A DNA stretch of 64,000 bases from Chimaeribacter arupi (GCF_002858805.1 NZ_PJZI01000010.1:62001-126000); one strand, 5' to 3'; positions 45,865-54,804 are shown, counted from the first letter of the stretch. Translations and numbers: made by a program. The notes: generated from the sequence alone by a model not told the origin.

Positions 45865-46239
45865 TTATTTACTGACATTAGCAGCTTTCAGACGAGCCGC
45901 GCCCGCCAAGCGTGCAAACCTATCCAATATTTGGCTGGAATCCAGCTTCTTGGCAGCGCTGAAGACTTCCCCGGAACTGGCACCTCTAAGCCACTTGCCA
46001 TTTATCTGTGTTCGGACACCGCTTATCACACGTGTAGCTAAAGCCCGGCTGATGGTTTCGCCAGTTGTATCTCTGATTTCACCAATAGCCCGATCACAAG
46101 CTGCCTCTACAGCGGCCGAGCGCTGATAAAATTTTGGTGTCTTCTTAACCTGGCTATCTCTTACTTTATTCAGAAGTTGCCTCCGCTCTTTTCTGCTTAA
46201 GCTAGAAAAATCTATATCCTGATAACTTTCCAGCCTCAT
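45865..46239 (-). CDS. Hypothetical basic protein, 124 residues
   Basis: The product starts MRLESYQDIDFSSLSRKERR and is rich in Lys/Arg/Ala, with helical segments (AAVEAACDRAIGEIRD; DRFARLAGAARLKAANV). GAGG lies 5 bases before the ATG at 46239; another ATG directly upstream and a much longer frame reaching 46461 are possible, but the latter overlaps the TetR gene and is not credible. The function is unknown. It is the last gene of the AT-rich accessory region before the backbone composition returns near 46.35 kb. Confidence 0.52.
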   Translation of the reverse strand: MRLESYQDIDFSSLSRKERRQLLNKVRDSQVKKTPKFYQRSAAVEAACDRAIGEIRDTTGETISRALATRVISGVRTQINGKWLRGASSGEVFSAAKKLDSSQILDRFARLAGAARLKAANVSK

Positions 46240-46355
46240 CATGTCCTCACACCCTTCCCTCACCGTACAGTTATTGACAGAACTCCGAGAGGGCGGCGAG
46301 GCAATGCGCTCATTAAATATATGAACACCCTTTAAGCCTCTTACTTCTACCCACC

Positions 46356-46985
46356 TTACCGCTCCACCGCATACGCTTTCACATAGGCATACCCTAATGT
46401 GTTCAGGTGCGGGTACAGGGCGTCCGGCGAGGCGGCGGCATCGCTGCCGACGGCGTGGCACAGCACCCCGGCAAGCGAGGTGATAAGGATCACCGCCACG
46501 GTGTCTGCCTCGGTAAAGGAGGCGTCGGCCGCACTGCTCAGTAAAGCGTTGACTGCCCCGCGCATCTCATCCTGCACCTGCTGGAGAATCTCCTCGCCGC
46601 CGTGATCCATCGCAATCACATACAGCGCGCGGGAGGCCTCGGGCCGCGCAAATTTAGCCTCAAGATAGGTGCTGACCAACGCACTGATCATCGGTTGCAG
46701 CGCGGTGCCGTGCTGCTCTGCGCAACAGGCGATGACCGCCTGGCTGACGTCATTAAGATGGCGCGCCAGCAAGCTGTTCAGCAGCGACTGTTTGTGCGGA
46801 AAGTATTGGTAGAGCGTGCCGACAGACACCCCGGCGCGCTCCGCGACCCGGGTGGTGGTGCAGCGCTCCAGCCCATCGGCGATCAAAACCTGAAGGGTCG
46901 CCTCCAGAATCGCGTCCACGGTGGCTTCCGATCGCGACTGAACCGGCATTTTACGGGGCTGTAGCTGGAGGTTACCAGGCTTCAT
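46356..46985 (-). CDS. TetR-family transcriptional regulator
   Basis: A 209-residue regulator. Residues about 15-65 are the TetR HTH (AILEATLQVLIADGLERCTT, then TRVAERAGVSVGTLYQYFPHK). The rest is the ligand-binding helical domain, of unknown effector. It is divergent from the short-chain dehydrogenase gene (67-bp gap), so it probably represses that gene and itself. GC content is back to the chromosomal level. Confidence 0.88.
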   Translation of the reverse strand: MKPGNLQLQPRKMPVQSRSEATVDAILEATLQVLIADGLERCTTTRVAERAGVSVGTLYQYFPHKQSLLNSLLARHLNDVSQAVIACCAEQHGTALQPMISALVSTYLEAKFARPEASRALYVIAMDHGGEEILQQVQDEMRGAVNALLSSAADASFTEADTVAVILITSLAGVLCHAVGSDAAASPDALYPHLNTLGYAYVKAYAVER

Positions 46986-47052
46986 TGAATGCGAATTCTA
47001 AAGGGGAAAGATGTTGCATAGTATAACGATTCACCCCAAAAAGGAGCACAAA

Positions 47053-47775
47053 ATGAGCACATCCCGTTTTGCCCTGGTTACCGGCGCCAATAAAGGCATC
47101 GGCAAAGAGATTGCCAGACAACTGGCACAGCAAGGCTACCATGTGTTTCTCGGCTGCCGCGATGCGGCGCGTGGCAGAGAAGCACAGGCGGAGCTGGAAA
47201 GTGCCGGCCAGGTTGAATTCGTGGCGCTGGATGTCACCGACAGTGCCTCGATAGCCGCGGCAGCGGCCCAGGTGGACGCCCGTGCCGGCCGGTTGGATCT
47301 GCTGGTGAACAATGCCGGCATCGTAGCGGATGCCGCGCCGCCCAGCCAGGCGAAGCCTGATGACATCCGCGCCACTTACGAGGTCAATGTGCTTGGCCCG
47401 GTACAGGTCACGCAGGCGTTCCTGCCGCTGCTGCGGCAAGGTGAACAGAAAAATATCATTAATGTCTCCAGCGAGCTGGGGTCACTCGGCCTGCACAGTT
47501 ACCCCGATTTTGCTTACCACGGGGTCAATATCTTCAGCTACAACTCCTCCAAAACCGCCCTGAATGCCTTTACCGTACTGCTGGCGAAGGAGCTGAAACC
47601 GGAAGGGTTCCGGGTCAACGCCGTGAATCCCGGCTATACCGCGACGGACCTGAACCAGCACAGCGGCCCGCTGCCGCCGGAAGAGGCTGCGGCGACCATT
47701 GTGCAGTATGCGGTGCAAGGAACGGGCGGCCCCACCGGCGGGTTCTTCGTCCGGGATGGCCAGGTGCCCTGGTAA
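47053..47775 (+). CDS. Short-chain dehydrogenase/reductase (SDR)
   Basis: A 240-residue NAD(P)-dependent oxidoreductase of the classical SDR family: TGANKGIGKEIARQL (glycine-rich cofactor motif), LLVNNAGIVAD (NNAG), and a catalytic Ser...Tyr-x3-Lys around INVSSELGS and YNSSKTALNAF. The segment FSYNSSK places the active-site Tyr and Lys. It resembles carbonyl-reductase-like SDRs with NADPH preference. The start at 47053 follows AAGGAG; an in-frame ATG at 47011 is less likely. Divergent TetR control suggests response to an aldehyde, ketone or xenobiotic. Confidence 0.87.
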   Translation: MSTSRFALVTGANKGIGKEIARQLAQQGYHVFLGCRDAARGREAQAELESAGQVEFVALDVTDSASIAAAAAQVDARAGRLDLLVNNAGIVADAAPPSQAKPDDIRATYEVNVLGPVQVTQAFLPLLRQGEQKNIINVSSELGSLGLHSYPDFAYHGVNIFSYNSSKTALNAFTVLLAKELKPEGFRVNAVNPGYTATDLNQHSGPLPPEEAAATIVQYAVQGTGGPTGGFFVRDGQVPW

Positions 47776-47805
47776 AATCTGCGTTGTCACATCCCCTTCT
47801 CTTTC

Positions 47806-47841
47806 AGGACGCCGGCGGCTTCACGCTCTGCGTCCTTTTTT
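47806..47841 (+). terminator. Terminator after the SDR gene
   Basis: Stem AGGACGC / GCGTCCT with a 17-base loop containing a smaller GCCG-type fold, followed by T6. Confidence 0.75.
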
Positions 47842-48004
47842 CGTAATGCCTCGCAAAGTTGGGTGTAAACTTCTGATGCATCGTGATATCAGTTGCTAAC
47901 GGCTTGGGCGACATATTAGATTCACCCCACTACCGGGCAGACAGGTCCGGGCCGATTTGCACAGGGCAGTACCCCACCGGCATAAAGCGTTCAAAGGATG
48001 ATTG

Positions 48005-50302
48005 ATGAATAAGCGTTGTTTACTTGGCCTTCTGGTTTGTCTGGCAGTTTCCCCCGTCTATGCGGAGCCGGTTCCCCCCGCGCCGCAGTATCAGGTAAAG
48101 GAGAAAACCGCCTTTATTGACCATCTGCTGAAGCAGATGACGCTGGATGAAAAAATTGGTCAGCTGAATCTGGTCACGGTGGGGCCGGAATACCCGAAAG
48201 AGGCGATCATGGCGGACATCCGCGCCGGAAAAGTGGGCGGAATGTTCAATACCGTGACCAAACCGGACATCCGCCGTATGCAGGATCAGGTGCAGCACAG
48301 CCGCCTGAAGATCCCGCTGTTCTACGCCTATGATGTGGTGCACGGCCAGCGCACCATCTTCCCGATAAGCCTCGGCCTCGCGGCCAGCTGGGACATGGAC
48401 GCCGTGGCGCTGAGCGGCCGCATCTCCGCGATTGAAACCGCCGCAGACGGCCTGAACATGACGTTCTCCCCGATGGTGGACATCACGCGGGATGCCCGCT
48501 GGGGGCGCGTCTCTGAAGGGTTCGGGGAAGACACGTACCTGACCTCACGGCTGGCGAATGTGCTGGTCAGTGCCTACCAGGGCGATGACCCTTCCGCCCC
48601 TGACCGTATCATGGCTAACGTGAAACACTACGCCACCTATGGCGCGGCGGAGGGCGGCCGGGATTACAACACGGTGGATATGTCACTGCCGAAAATGTTC
48701 CAGGATTATCTGCCGCCTTATAAAGCCGCGATTGACGCCGGGGCCGGTGGGGTGATGGTGGCGCTGAATGCCGTGAATGCCATGCCTGCCACCTCCAACA
48801 GCTGGCTGTTAAATGACATTCTGCGTAAACAGTGGAATTTCCGCGGCGTTACCGTCAGCGACCACGGGGCGATCGGCGGGCTGGTGAAACATGGCGTGGC
48901 GGAGAATAACCGCCAGGCGGCGGCGATGGCGCTTAAGGCCGGGGTAGATATGGACATGGCCGACAATATGTACGGCCTCTACCTGAAAGGGCTGCTGAAA
49001 GATGGCCTGATCAGCCAGCATGATATCGACCGGGCAGTGCGTGATGTGCTGGACGTGAAATGGGATATGGGGCTGTTTGCCGATGCCTACCGCCACCTCG
49101 GCCCCGCCTCAACCGACCCGGCCGACACCAATGCCGAGAGCCGCCTGCACCGCAAAGAGGCACGTGAAGTCGCCCGTACGGCGATGGTGCTGCTGAAAAA
49201 CCGTGCCCAGACGCTGCCGCTGGCAAAAAGCGGCACCATCGCCGTGGTCGGCCCGCTGGCAAAAAGCCAGCGCGACATCATGGGGAGCTGGTCAGCTGCT
49301 GGGGTGTCTGCGCAGACGGTGACCGTGTGGCAGGGTATGCAGAATGTGGCCGGTGACAAAGCCACCCTGCTCTATGCGCGTGGGGCCAACGTCACGGACA
49401 ATCAGGCGATTGTGGATTACCTGAACTCTTACGACAAAGCAGTGGTTAACGATCCGCGCCCGGCGCAGGAGATGATTGACGAAGCGGTCAGCGTGGCGAA
49501 GAAAGCCGATGTGGTGGTCGCCGTGGTCGGCGAATCCCAGGGGATGGCCCACGAAGCCTCCAGCCGCAGCGACATCACCATCCCGGAGAGCCAGCGTGAC
49601 CTGCTGAAAGCGCTGAAAGCCACCGGCAAACCGCTGGTACTGGTGCTGATGAACGGCCGCCCGCTGGCCCTGCCGTGGGAAAATGACAATGCGGATGCCA
49701 TCCTCGAAACCTGGTTCAGCGGCACAGAAGGCGGCAATGCCGTGGCGGACGTGCTGTTCGGGGACTATAACCCGTCCGGCAAGCTGCCGATGACCTTCCC
49801 GCGTGCCGTCGGCCAGGTGCCGCTCTATTACAATGTGCTGAACACCGGGCGTCCGTTTAACCCGAATAAGCCGGACAAATACACGTCCCGCTATTTTGAC
49901 ATTACCAATGGCCCGCTCTACCCGTTCGGCTATGGGTTGAGTTATACGCAGTTCAATGTGTCAGACATTACGCTCTCCAGCGCATCGCTGACCCCTAAAG
50001 GCCACATTACGGCAAGTGTGACGGTGAAAAATACCGGTGACCGCGCCGGGGCCACTGTCGTGCAACTCTACCTGCAGGATGTGACGGCCTCACTGGCCCG
50101 GCCGGTCAAGGAGCTGAAAAACTTCAAGAAGGTTATGCTCCAGCCCGGCGAACAACAGGTAGTGACATTCCCGATAGATGAAACGGCCCTGCGCTTCTTC
50201 AACCAACAGCTTAAGTGGGTTTCAGAGCCGGGACGGTTCAACGTGTTTATCGGCCTGGATTCACAGGATGTGAAAAAACAGAGCTTCCTGCTGACGGAGT
50301 AA
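48005..50302 (+). CDS. bglX: Periplasmic beta-glucosidase BglX
   Basis: A 765-residue GH3 enzyme, the E. coli BglX length. Residues 1-20 are a signal peptide (MNKRCLLGLLVCLAVSPVYA). The N-terminal TIM barrel carries the nucleophile Asp in GVTVSDHGAI; the alpha/beta sandwich and a C-terminal fibronectin-III-like domain (ITASVTVKNTGDRAGATVVQ) follow. It hydrolyses terminal beta-glucose from oligosaccharides in the periplasm. ATG 48005 is used; a TTG just before it is in frame. Confidence 0.95.
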   Translation: MNKRCLLGLLVCLAVSPVYAEPVPPAPQYQVKEKTAFIDHLLKQMTLDEKIGQLNLVTVGPEYPKEAIMADIRAGKVGGMFNTVTKPDIRRMQDQVQHSRLKIPLFYAYDVVHGQRTIFPISLGLAASWDMDAVALSGRISAIETAADGLNMTFSPMVDITRDARWGRVSEGFGEDTYLTSRLANVLVSAYQGDDPSAPDRIMANVKHYATYGAAEGGRDYNTVDMSLPKMFQDYLPPYKAAIDAGAGGVMVALNAVNAMPATSNSWLLNDILRKQWNFRGVTVSDHGAIGGLVKHGVAENNRQAAAMALKAGVDMDMADNMYGLYLKGLLKDGLISQHDIDRAVRDVLDVKWDMGLFADAYRHLGPASTDPADTNAESRLHRKEAREVARTAMVLLKNRAQTLPLAKSGTIAVVGPLAKSQRDIMGSWSAAGVSAQTVTVWQGMQNVAGDKATLLYARGANVTDNQAIVDYLNSYDKAVVNDPRPAQEMIDEAVSVAKKADVVVAVVGESQGMAHEASSRSDITIPESQRDLLKALKATGKPLVLVLMNGRPLALPWENDNADAILETWFSGTEGGNAVADVLFGDYNPSGKLPMTFPRAVGQVPLYYNVLNTGRPFNPNKPDKYTSRYFDITNGPLYPFGYGLSYTQFNVSDITLSSASLTPKGHITASVTVKNTGDRAGATVVQLYLQDVTASLARPVKELKNFKKVMLQPGEQQVVTFPIDETALRFFNQQLKWVSEPGRFNVFIGLDSQDVKKQSFLLTE

Positions 50303-50726
50303 CCAGGAAGAAGAGGGCTTCCCGGCCCTCTTCTCTGGCAGAGAAAGGACGGCAATTGTAAACGATGGCAGTTGTAAACAAAGTTACTACGCTTTACCAC
50401 AATGGGAGGCGGGGTTACTTTTGTTATTCTTTAGCAACCCAGTGGGTCTTTATGGCACCCTATAACCGTTTATCCGGTGCCGGGCACAGGGATGGCCGCC
50501 AGAGAGCGCCTTTCCTGTCAGGTTGACTGCCGCCCCGTCAGGGACCCGCGTACCGATCCGGGCGCTGTCTGTTTACCAGGGCAAGATCTGTTTTCCAGGG
50601 CTATTTTCTGTTGATCAGGGCAATATCTGTTTATCAGGGCTACATCCTGTTCATTGGGGCAATACCAGGCCCGTTAGGCTGGCATCCGGTTTCAGCCTGC
50701 AAAACCTCTTCTGCGGAGATGTCTTC
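50303..50726. other. Leader region of rpfR with tandem repeats
   Basis: About 420 bp. It holds a GAAGAGGGC/GCCCTCTTC hairpin at 50309-50332 after bglX (no T run), then GC-rich sequence, then five imperfect 19-20-bp repeats at 50568-50664, then the rpfR ribosome-binding site (GGAG, 50714). Codons are open in the rpfR frame from 50523, but homology begins only at 50727. Confidence 0.6.
50568..50664 (+). repeat. Five imperfect 19-20-bp tandem repeats in the rpfR leader
   Basis: Units start at about 50568, 50587, 50607, 50626 and 50645. Consensus is TCTGTTtAtCAGGGCaAta, e.g. TCTGTTTACCAGGGCAAGA and TCTGTTTATCAGGGCTACA. The core CAGGGC is kept in four units and is GGGGC in the fifth. They end 62 bp before the rpfR start. 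Confidence 0.85.
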
Positions 50727-52721
50727 ATGATCGAAAATCAAGATGGTTCGATCCTGTACCAACATTTTGGTACCCCCCGCCCCTATTGGCGACTCCATGC
50801 GGACAGCAACGCGCTGGAACTCTCTGCGGAAAAAAATATGACCAACGTCGCCATTGCCCTTACCGGCTACCAGGCGATGACCATCCGGGAACTGACCGGC
50901 GTGACGGCCAGTTTCTCCCTTGATATTTCACTGTATGGAACACCATTGCGCCTGCATCTGGTTGGCCGCCGCATAGGCCCTAAAGAGTGGGGCGGTACTG
51001 CGTCCGACTACTACGACACCCCTTCCGTCGCGCATGATCTGGAGGTCGGCTTATCCTTTGCCGAGCAGGTCGTGTCTGAAGCGAATTCGGTGATTGTTAT
51101 CGTTGATCAGGAAGGAAAAGTTCAGCGCTTTAACCGCCTGAGTGAAGAGTACACCGGCGTCAAAGAGAAAGATGTCATCGGCAAAAGTGCCTATGACCTG
51201 TTTATGTCACTCGAGGAGGGCACCGCCTCCCGCCAGAACATTACCGGCTTTTTCCAGACGGCCCAATCCTACGAAGTCGAACGCTGGATCAATACCGTCA
51301 AAGGCCAGCGGCTGTTTCTGTTCCGCAATAAGTTTGTGCACAGCGGCAGCGGCAAGCAGCAAACGTTCCTGATCTGTTCCGGTACCGACATTACCGATGA
51401 GCGGATGGCGCAGGAGCGGCTGCGTATTCTGGCCAACACTGACACCATCACCGGGCTCGCCAATCGCCACGCCATCATGGAAAAAATGAACGCCGCGCTG
51501 GCCGACCGCGGCGACACCGCTGTGGGGGTGATCTACCTGGATTTAGATAATTTTAAGAAAGTGAATGATGCCTACGGGCATATGTTTGGCGATCGCCTGT
51601 TGCAGGAGGTCGCGACGTCCATCCAGGAGTGCCTCGGCCCGCGGGATACGCTGGCCCGGCTGGGTGGGGATGAATTTATCATCCTCAGCGAAAATACCAG
51701 CCTGGAAGCGCTGGAAGCCTGCGCCGTGCAGATCCACAGCCGCCTGAAAACGCCCTTCCGCATCGGCCTGATTGAAGTCTATACCGGCTGCTCTTGTGGC
51801 CTTGCCCTTTGCCCTGAGCACGGCACCAACGCCGAGAGCCTGATCCGGAATGCAGACACCGCGATGTATGTCGCCAAAGATCAGGGGCGGCGCACGCACC
51901 GGGTTTTCTCCCCGGAGATGAATTACAAAGTGGCCGAGTACATGTGGCTGGACACCAACCTGCGCAAAGCACTGGATGAGCAGCAGCTTCTCCTCTATTA
52001 CCAGCCGAAAATCTCCGCCGGCACCGGCCGGGTGGAGAGCGTCGAGGCGCTGGTGCGCTGGTATTCGCCGGAACGCGGGTTGATTGCGCCTGCCCAGTTT
52101 ATCCCGTATGCCGAGGAGTCCGGGCTTATCGGCCCCCTGGGTAAATGGGTGATGGAAACCGCAGCCAATCAGGCGATGGCCTGGCAACAGAAAGGGCTGA
52201 ACCTGCGTATCGCCGTGAATCTGTCCGCGCGGCAGCTCAGCAGTGACACGCTGATCCCCACGTTCAAAGAGGCGATGGCCTCCTCGGGCATGACACAGTG
52301 CCTGCTGGATGTGGAGCTGACCGAAAGCTGCCTGATCGAAGATGAGAGCACGGCGGTGTCGTTGATCGGCCAGTTGCAGGCGCTGGGTGCCGACGTCTAC
52401 CTGGACGATTTCGGTACCGGCTACTCTTCCCTCTCCCAACTGGCGCGCATCCCGATCGACTACATCAAGCTCGATCAGAGTTTTGTGCGCGGCATCAGCA
52501 ATAACGACGTTTCACAGGCACTGGTACGGGCAATCATCGCCGTTGCCAGAACGCTGAACCTGAAAGTGGTGGCGGAAGGCGTAGAGACTGAAAACGAGGA
52601 GCGTTTCGTCGATGAGATGGGCGTGGATGACAAACAGGGTTACTTCTATGCGAAGCCAATGCCCGCAGAGGAGCTGGAGCATTGGCTGTCGAACAATGAT
52701 GTGCTTCACCCATCAAAGTAA
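50727..52721 (+). CDS. rpfR: RpfR/PdeR-type cyclic di-GMP protein (FI-PAS-GGDEF-EAL)
   Basis: A 664-residue cytoplasmic protein. Residues about 1-105 match the N-terminal domain shared by RpfR and E. coli PdeR (YciR), the RpfF-interaction domain (YWRLHADSNALELS; LHLVGRRIGPKEWGGTAS). PAS follows at about 110-230 (GLSFAEQVVSEANSVIVIVD), then GGDEF with GGDEF intact at 313-317, then EAL with EAL at 440-442 and DDFGTGYSSLSQL. RpfR binds DSF-type fatty acids in its PAS domain, which switches on c-di-GMP hydrolysis; PdeR is a trigger enzyme in curli control. The start at 50727 follows GGAG. The convergent neighbour is an RpfF-like gene, favouring the RpfR role. Confidence 0.85.
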   Translation: MIENQDGSILYQHFGTPRPYWRLHADSNALELSAEKNMTNVAIALTGYQAMTIRELTGVTASFSLDISLYGTPLRLHLVGRRIGPKEWGGTASDYYDTPSVAHDLEVGLSFAEQVVSEANSVIVIVDQEGKVQRFNRLSEEYTGVKEKDVIGKSAYDLFMSLEEGTASRQNITGFFQTAQSYEVERWINTVKGQRLFLFRNKFVHSGSGKQQTFLICSGTDITDERMAQERLRILANTDTITGLANRHAIMEKMNAALADRGDTAVGVIYLDLDNFKKVNDAYGHMFGDRLLQEVATSIQECLGPRDTLARLGGDEFIILSENTSLEALEACAVQIHSRLKTPFRIGLIEVYTGCSCGLALCPEHGTNAESLIRNADTAMYVAKDQGRRTHRVFSPEMNYKVAEYMWLDTNLRKALDEQQLLLYYQPKISAGTGRVESVEALVRWYSPERGLIAPAQFIPYAEESGLIGPLGKWVMETAANQAMAWQQKGLNLRIAVNLSARQLSSDTLIPTFKEAMASSGMTQCLLDVELTESCLIEDESTAVSLIGQLQALGADVYLDDFGTGYSSLSQLARIPIDYIKLDQSFVRGISNNDVSQALVRAIIAVARTLNLKVVAEGVETENEERFVDEMGVDDKQGYFYAKPMPAEELEHWLSNNDVLHPSK

Positions 52722-52780
52722 ACCGGTCACGGTTGTGCCGGCAATAATGCTAAATCAGGCAGTCATACTGCCTGAACCGG

Positions 52781-53647
52781 TTAACCCGCTTTGCGCAGGC
52801 TGGCGGTGTGGCGGTTTTGCAACATCACCAGGCGTTCCATATAGGCGATGTCTTTCTCTTCCAGGGTAAAGGCGGCGTCGACCCAATCTTCCGTGATGTC
52901 CATCAGCTCGGAGCGGGTAAGTTGCAGCACCCGCTGCCGGGCACGGATCATCGCCCGCATGCCGTTCATTTTCGGCCGCAGGGTATCCATGAAAGTACGG
53001 GTCGCCTCAAAGGCGCTGCCCGGCTGGAACAGGTGGTCAATCAGCCCGCGGTTCTCATACCACTCTGCGGTATGGGATTCGCCGCTGCTGATCAGTTCCT
53101 CCGCCAGCCGCATCCCTGCTTTACGGGTCACCAGGGAATAGGCGCCCATGCCGGGGAACAGGTTAAACGCGATTTCCGGGAAGCCCATGCGCGCGTTGTT
53201 CTGCGCCAGCACATAGTGGTGCGCCAGGGCCGCTTCAAACCCGCCGCCCAGCGCCGTACCCTCAATCATCGCTAATGTAATGGCGCCTACGCCAAACCCC
53301 TGGGAGGCGGCATGGACGCAGTCAATACAGGCACGGGCATAGGCCCGCAGCGACTCCCGTTTACGGCTTGTGATCGCCTCCACAAAATAGTTGAGATCGC
53401 CGCCGACGTTATAGATGTTGGGCACCAGCGACCCGGTTACCCAGAAATCAATCGGCAACTGTGACGTTTTGGCCGCATCGGCTAATTTCATAATGTCGTC
53501 AATTAACGCCTGGTTGAAACAGGGGCGTGGGTAAGCCCGCAGCATCATCCAGACAACATTGCGACCCTCTTCATAAAATGCAGAAATTTGTGAAAGGTTG
53601 CCGGCTTCAGTAAATGCGCGGCAAGATGGATGGTCAAGAAGGTTCAT
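52781..53647 (-). CDS. rpfF: RpfF-type crotonase, DSF-family signal synthase
   Basis: A 288-residue enoyl-CoA-hydratase-fold enzyme of the RpfF branch, which makes cis-2-unsaturated fatty acid signals (DSF/BDSF) from acyl-ACP. RpfF hallmarks are visible: YNVGGDLNYF, GTALGGGFEAAL (catalytic Glu138), RMGFPEIAFNLFPGMGAYS (catalytic Glu158), and the C-terminal segment EDWVDAAFTLEEKDIAYMERLV. The start at 53647 has AGGA 6-7 bases upstream; a longer frame from 53767 is not conserved. It is convergent with the RpfR-like gene, 59 bp apart, and the pair is known together in Burkholderia and Cronobacter. Confidence 0.85.
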   Translation of the reverse strand: MNLLDHPSCRAFTEAGNLSQISAFYEEGRNVVWMMLRAYPRPCFNQALIDDIMKLADAAKTSQLPIDFWVTGSLVPNIYNVGGDLNYFVEAITSRKRESLRAYARACIDCVHAASQGFGVGAITLAMIEGTALGGGFEAALAHHYVLAQNNARMGFPEIAFNLFPGMGAYSLVTRKAGMRLAEELISSGESHTAEWYENRGLIDHLFQPGSAFEATRTFMDTLRPKMNGMRAMIRARQRVLQLTRSELMDITEDWVDAAFTLEEKDIAYMERLVMLQNRHTASLRKAG

Positions 53648-54098
53648 AATAAGTCCTGTTTTTTTCAGTGTATGTCGGGTGAAGCCAGACCAGCCTAGTG
53701 CAGCGCAACGATGAACTGAATCCATTGCAGCAGATGATGCAGTGAATATATAAAAACAGGGGTGCACCGATTAAAAAATGATCGGTGAGTTTTATAGGCT
53801 CCGTAATCGCATTTTTTGATCAAATTGCGTATAAAAATAAAAGAAGCTGTTTTGAATAAGATTGCTCTTATAAAATTTCACCCTTATAAATAATATCGAA
53901 AAATATTCTAAAAAACCTTGTGTAATAACGGGTTAGCACGTCACTTCTTCACGGAAGATGAATATATAATTAACTATTATTTAATTGCTCGCATCCTGAT
54001 GAGAACGCATCATTTGAAATGCAAATGGTATTGCAGAAATAATCGCATCATTTTCCAGATTGTTGCATGTGATTAATTATCTTATCAGGAGTTATACT
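53648..54098. other. AT-rich divergent region rpfF/LuxR
   Basis: About 450 bp, markedly AT-rich against GC-rich neighbours, with no ORF. It contains many AAAAT/TTTTAT tracts and probably holds both divergent promoters and binding sites for H-NS-like silencers or the adjacent regulator. No clear palindrome was found by eye. Confidence 0.5.
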
Positions 54099-54770
54099 AT
54101 GCCCTATAAAATAATCATTGCCGGGGATAACCCCATAATTAAATACGGGCTTACCCATATTATTAATGAACAAAGCCACAAGACCCTGAAGGTGGTTAAT
54201 ACGATTTTATTAAAGGATATTTACCATATTGAGGAGAAGTTTGATCTGCTCCTTGCCAGCATCAATGCACCGGAAGATATGTTCAGCATCCACCTGCCGT
54301 TTATCAGCCGTTTTTACGAAAGATCACCCGGTAAAAAACTCGCCATGATTACCGGCATCGCTTCTTCTTCCCTGTTGTTAAAATCCCGGAAATACCTGAA
54401 TGGCCTGCTTTCGGAGCGTGATCCTTTTGCTGAATTAATTGAAGGCATTCTGAAAATCCTTGAAGGCCAGAATTACGTTTCACGCAGCATCCGTGAACAT
54501 CAATTTATTGATAAGCGCCCACGCCCATTAACTCTGGGCACCTCGCGGCTGGCATTAAGTGAATGTGAAGATAAAGTCATTAAATACATTTTCTCTGGTT
54601 ATAACGTCACCGAAACCGCACGGCTGCTTGACCGCAGTATTAAGACGGTCAGTGCGCAAAAACGGCAGGCGATGAAAAAATTAGGGGTCGAAAATGATAC
54701 GGAATTGTTGTTAATCGGCAGCCAGTTTTCCTATGGGGATAAATCATCCGGCGGCGAAGAGGCTGGCTGA
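54099..54770 (+). CDS. RcsB-like LuxR/NarL-type regulator with degenerate receiver
   Basis: A 223-residue regulator. The C-terminal HTH (about 152-205) closely resembles that of RcsB (LSECEDKVIKYIFSGYNVTE, RSIKTVSAQKRQAMKKLGVEND). The N-terminal part looks like a receiver (YKIIIAGDNPIIKYGLTHII) but lacks one of the acidic-pocket Asp residues, and the phospho-acceptor region reads LLLASINAPED without the usual Asp. Such pseudo-receivers occur in RcsB partners such as RcsA and BglJ. AGGAG lies 6 bases before the ATG. It is divergent from rpfF and codon-poor in GC, suggesting transfer. Confidence 0.75.
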   Translation: MPYKIIIAGDNPIIKYGLTHIINEQSHKTLKVVNTILLKDIYHIEEKFDLLLASINAPEDMFSIHLPFISRFYERSPGKKLAMITGIASSSLLLKSRKYLNGLLSERDPFAELIEGILKILEGQNYVSRSIREHQFIDKRPRPLTLGTSRLALSECEDKVIKYIFSGYNVTETARLLDRSIKTVSAQKRQAMKKLGVENDTELLLIGSQFSYGDKSSGGEEAG

Positions 54771-54804
54771 ACACGACGCAGCCGGCGCACGCCGATGAGA
54801 TAAA

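Noticed and set aside
46240-46355. Third att copy marking the right end of the prophage remnant
   Set aside because: I searched by eye for the tRNA 3' end and AAATTTTAGC near the return to GC-rich sequence and found none; the right boundary remains undefined.
45865-46461. 198-codon version of the gene at 45865-46239
   Set aside because: It overlaps the TetR coding region by about 100 bp, and the first 74 residues are TetR antisense sequence; an internal start has a good RBS.
50568-50664. Possible CRISPR array
   Set aside because: Units are directly adjacent with no spacers and are only 19-20 bp and imperfect.
53648-53767. N-terminal extension of the RpfF-like protein
   Set aside because: The additional 40 residues are not conserved, and AGGA lies in front of the internal ATG at 53647.
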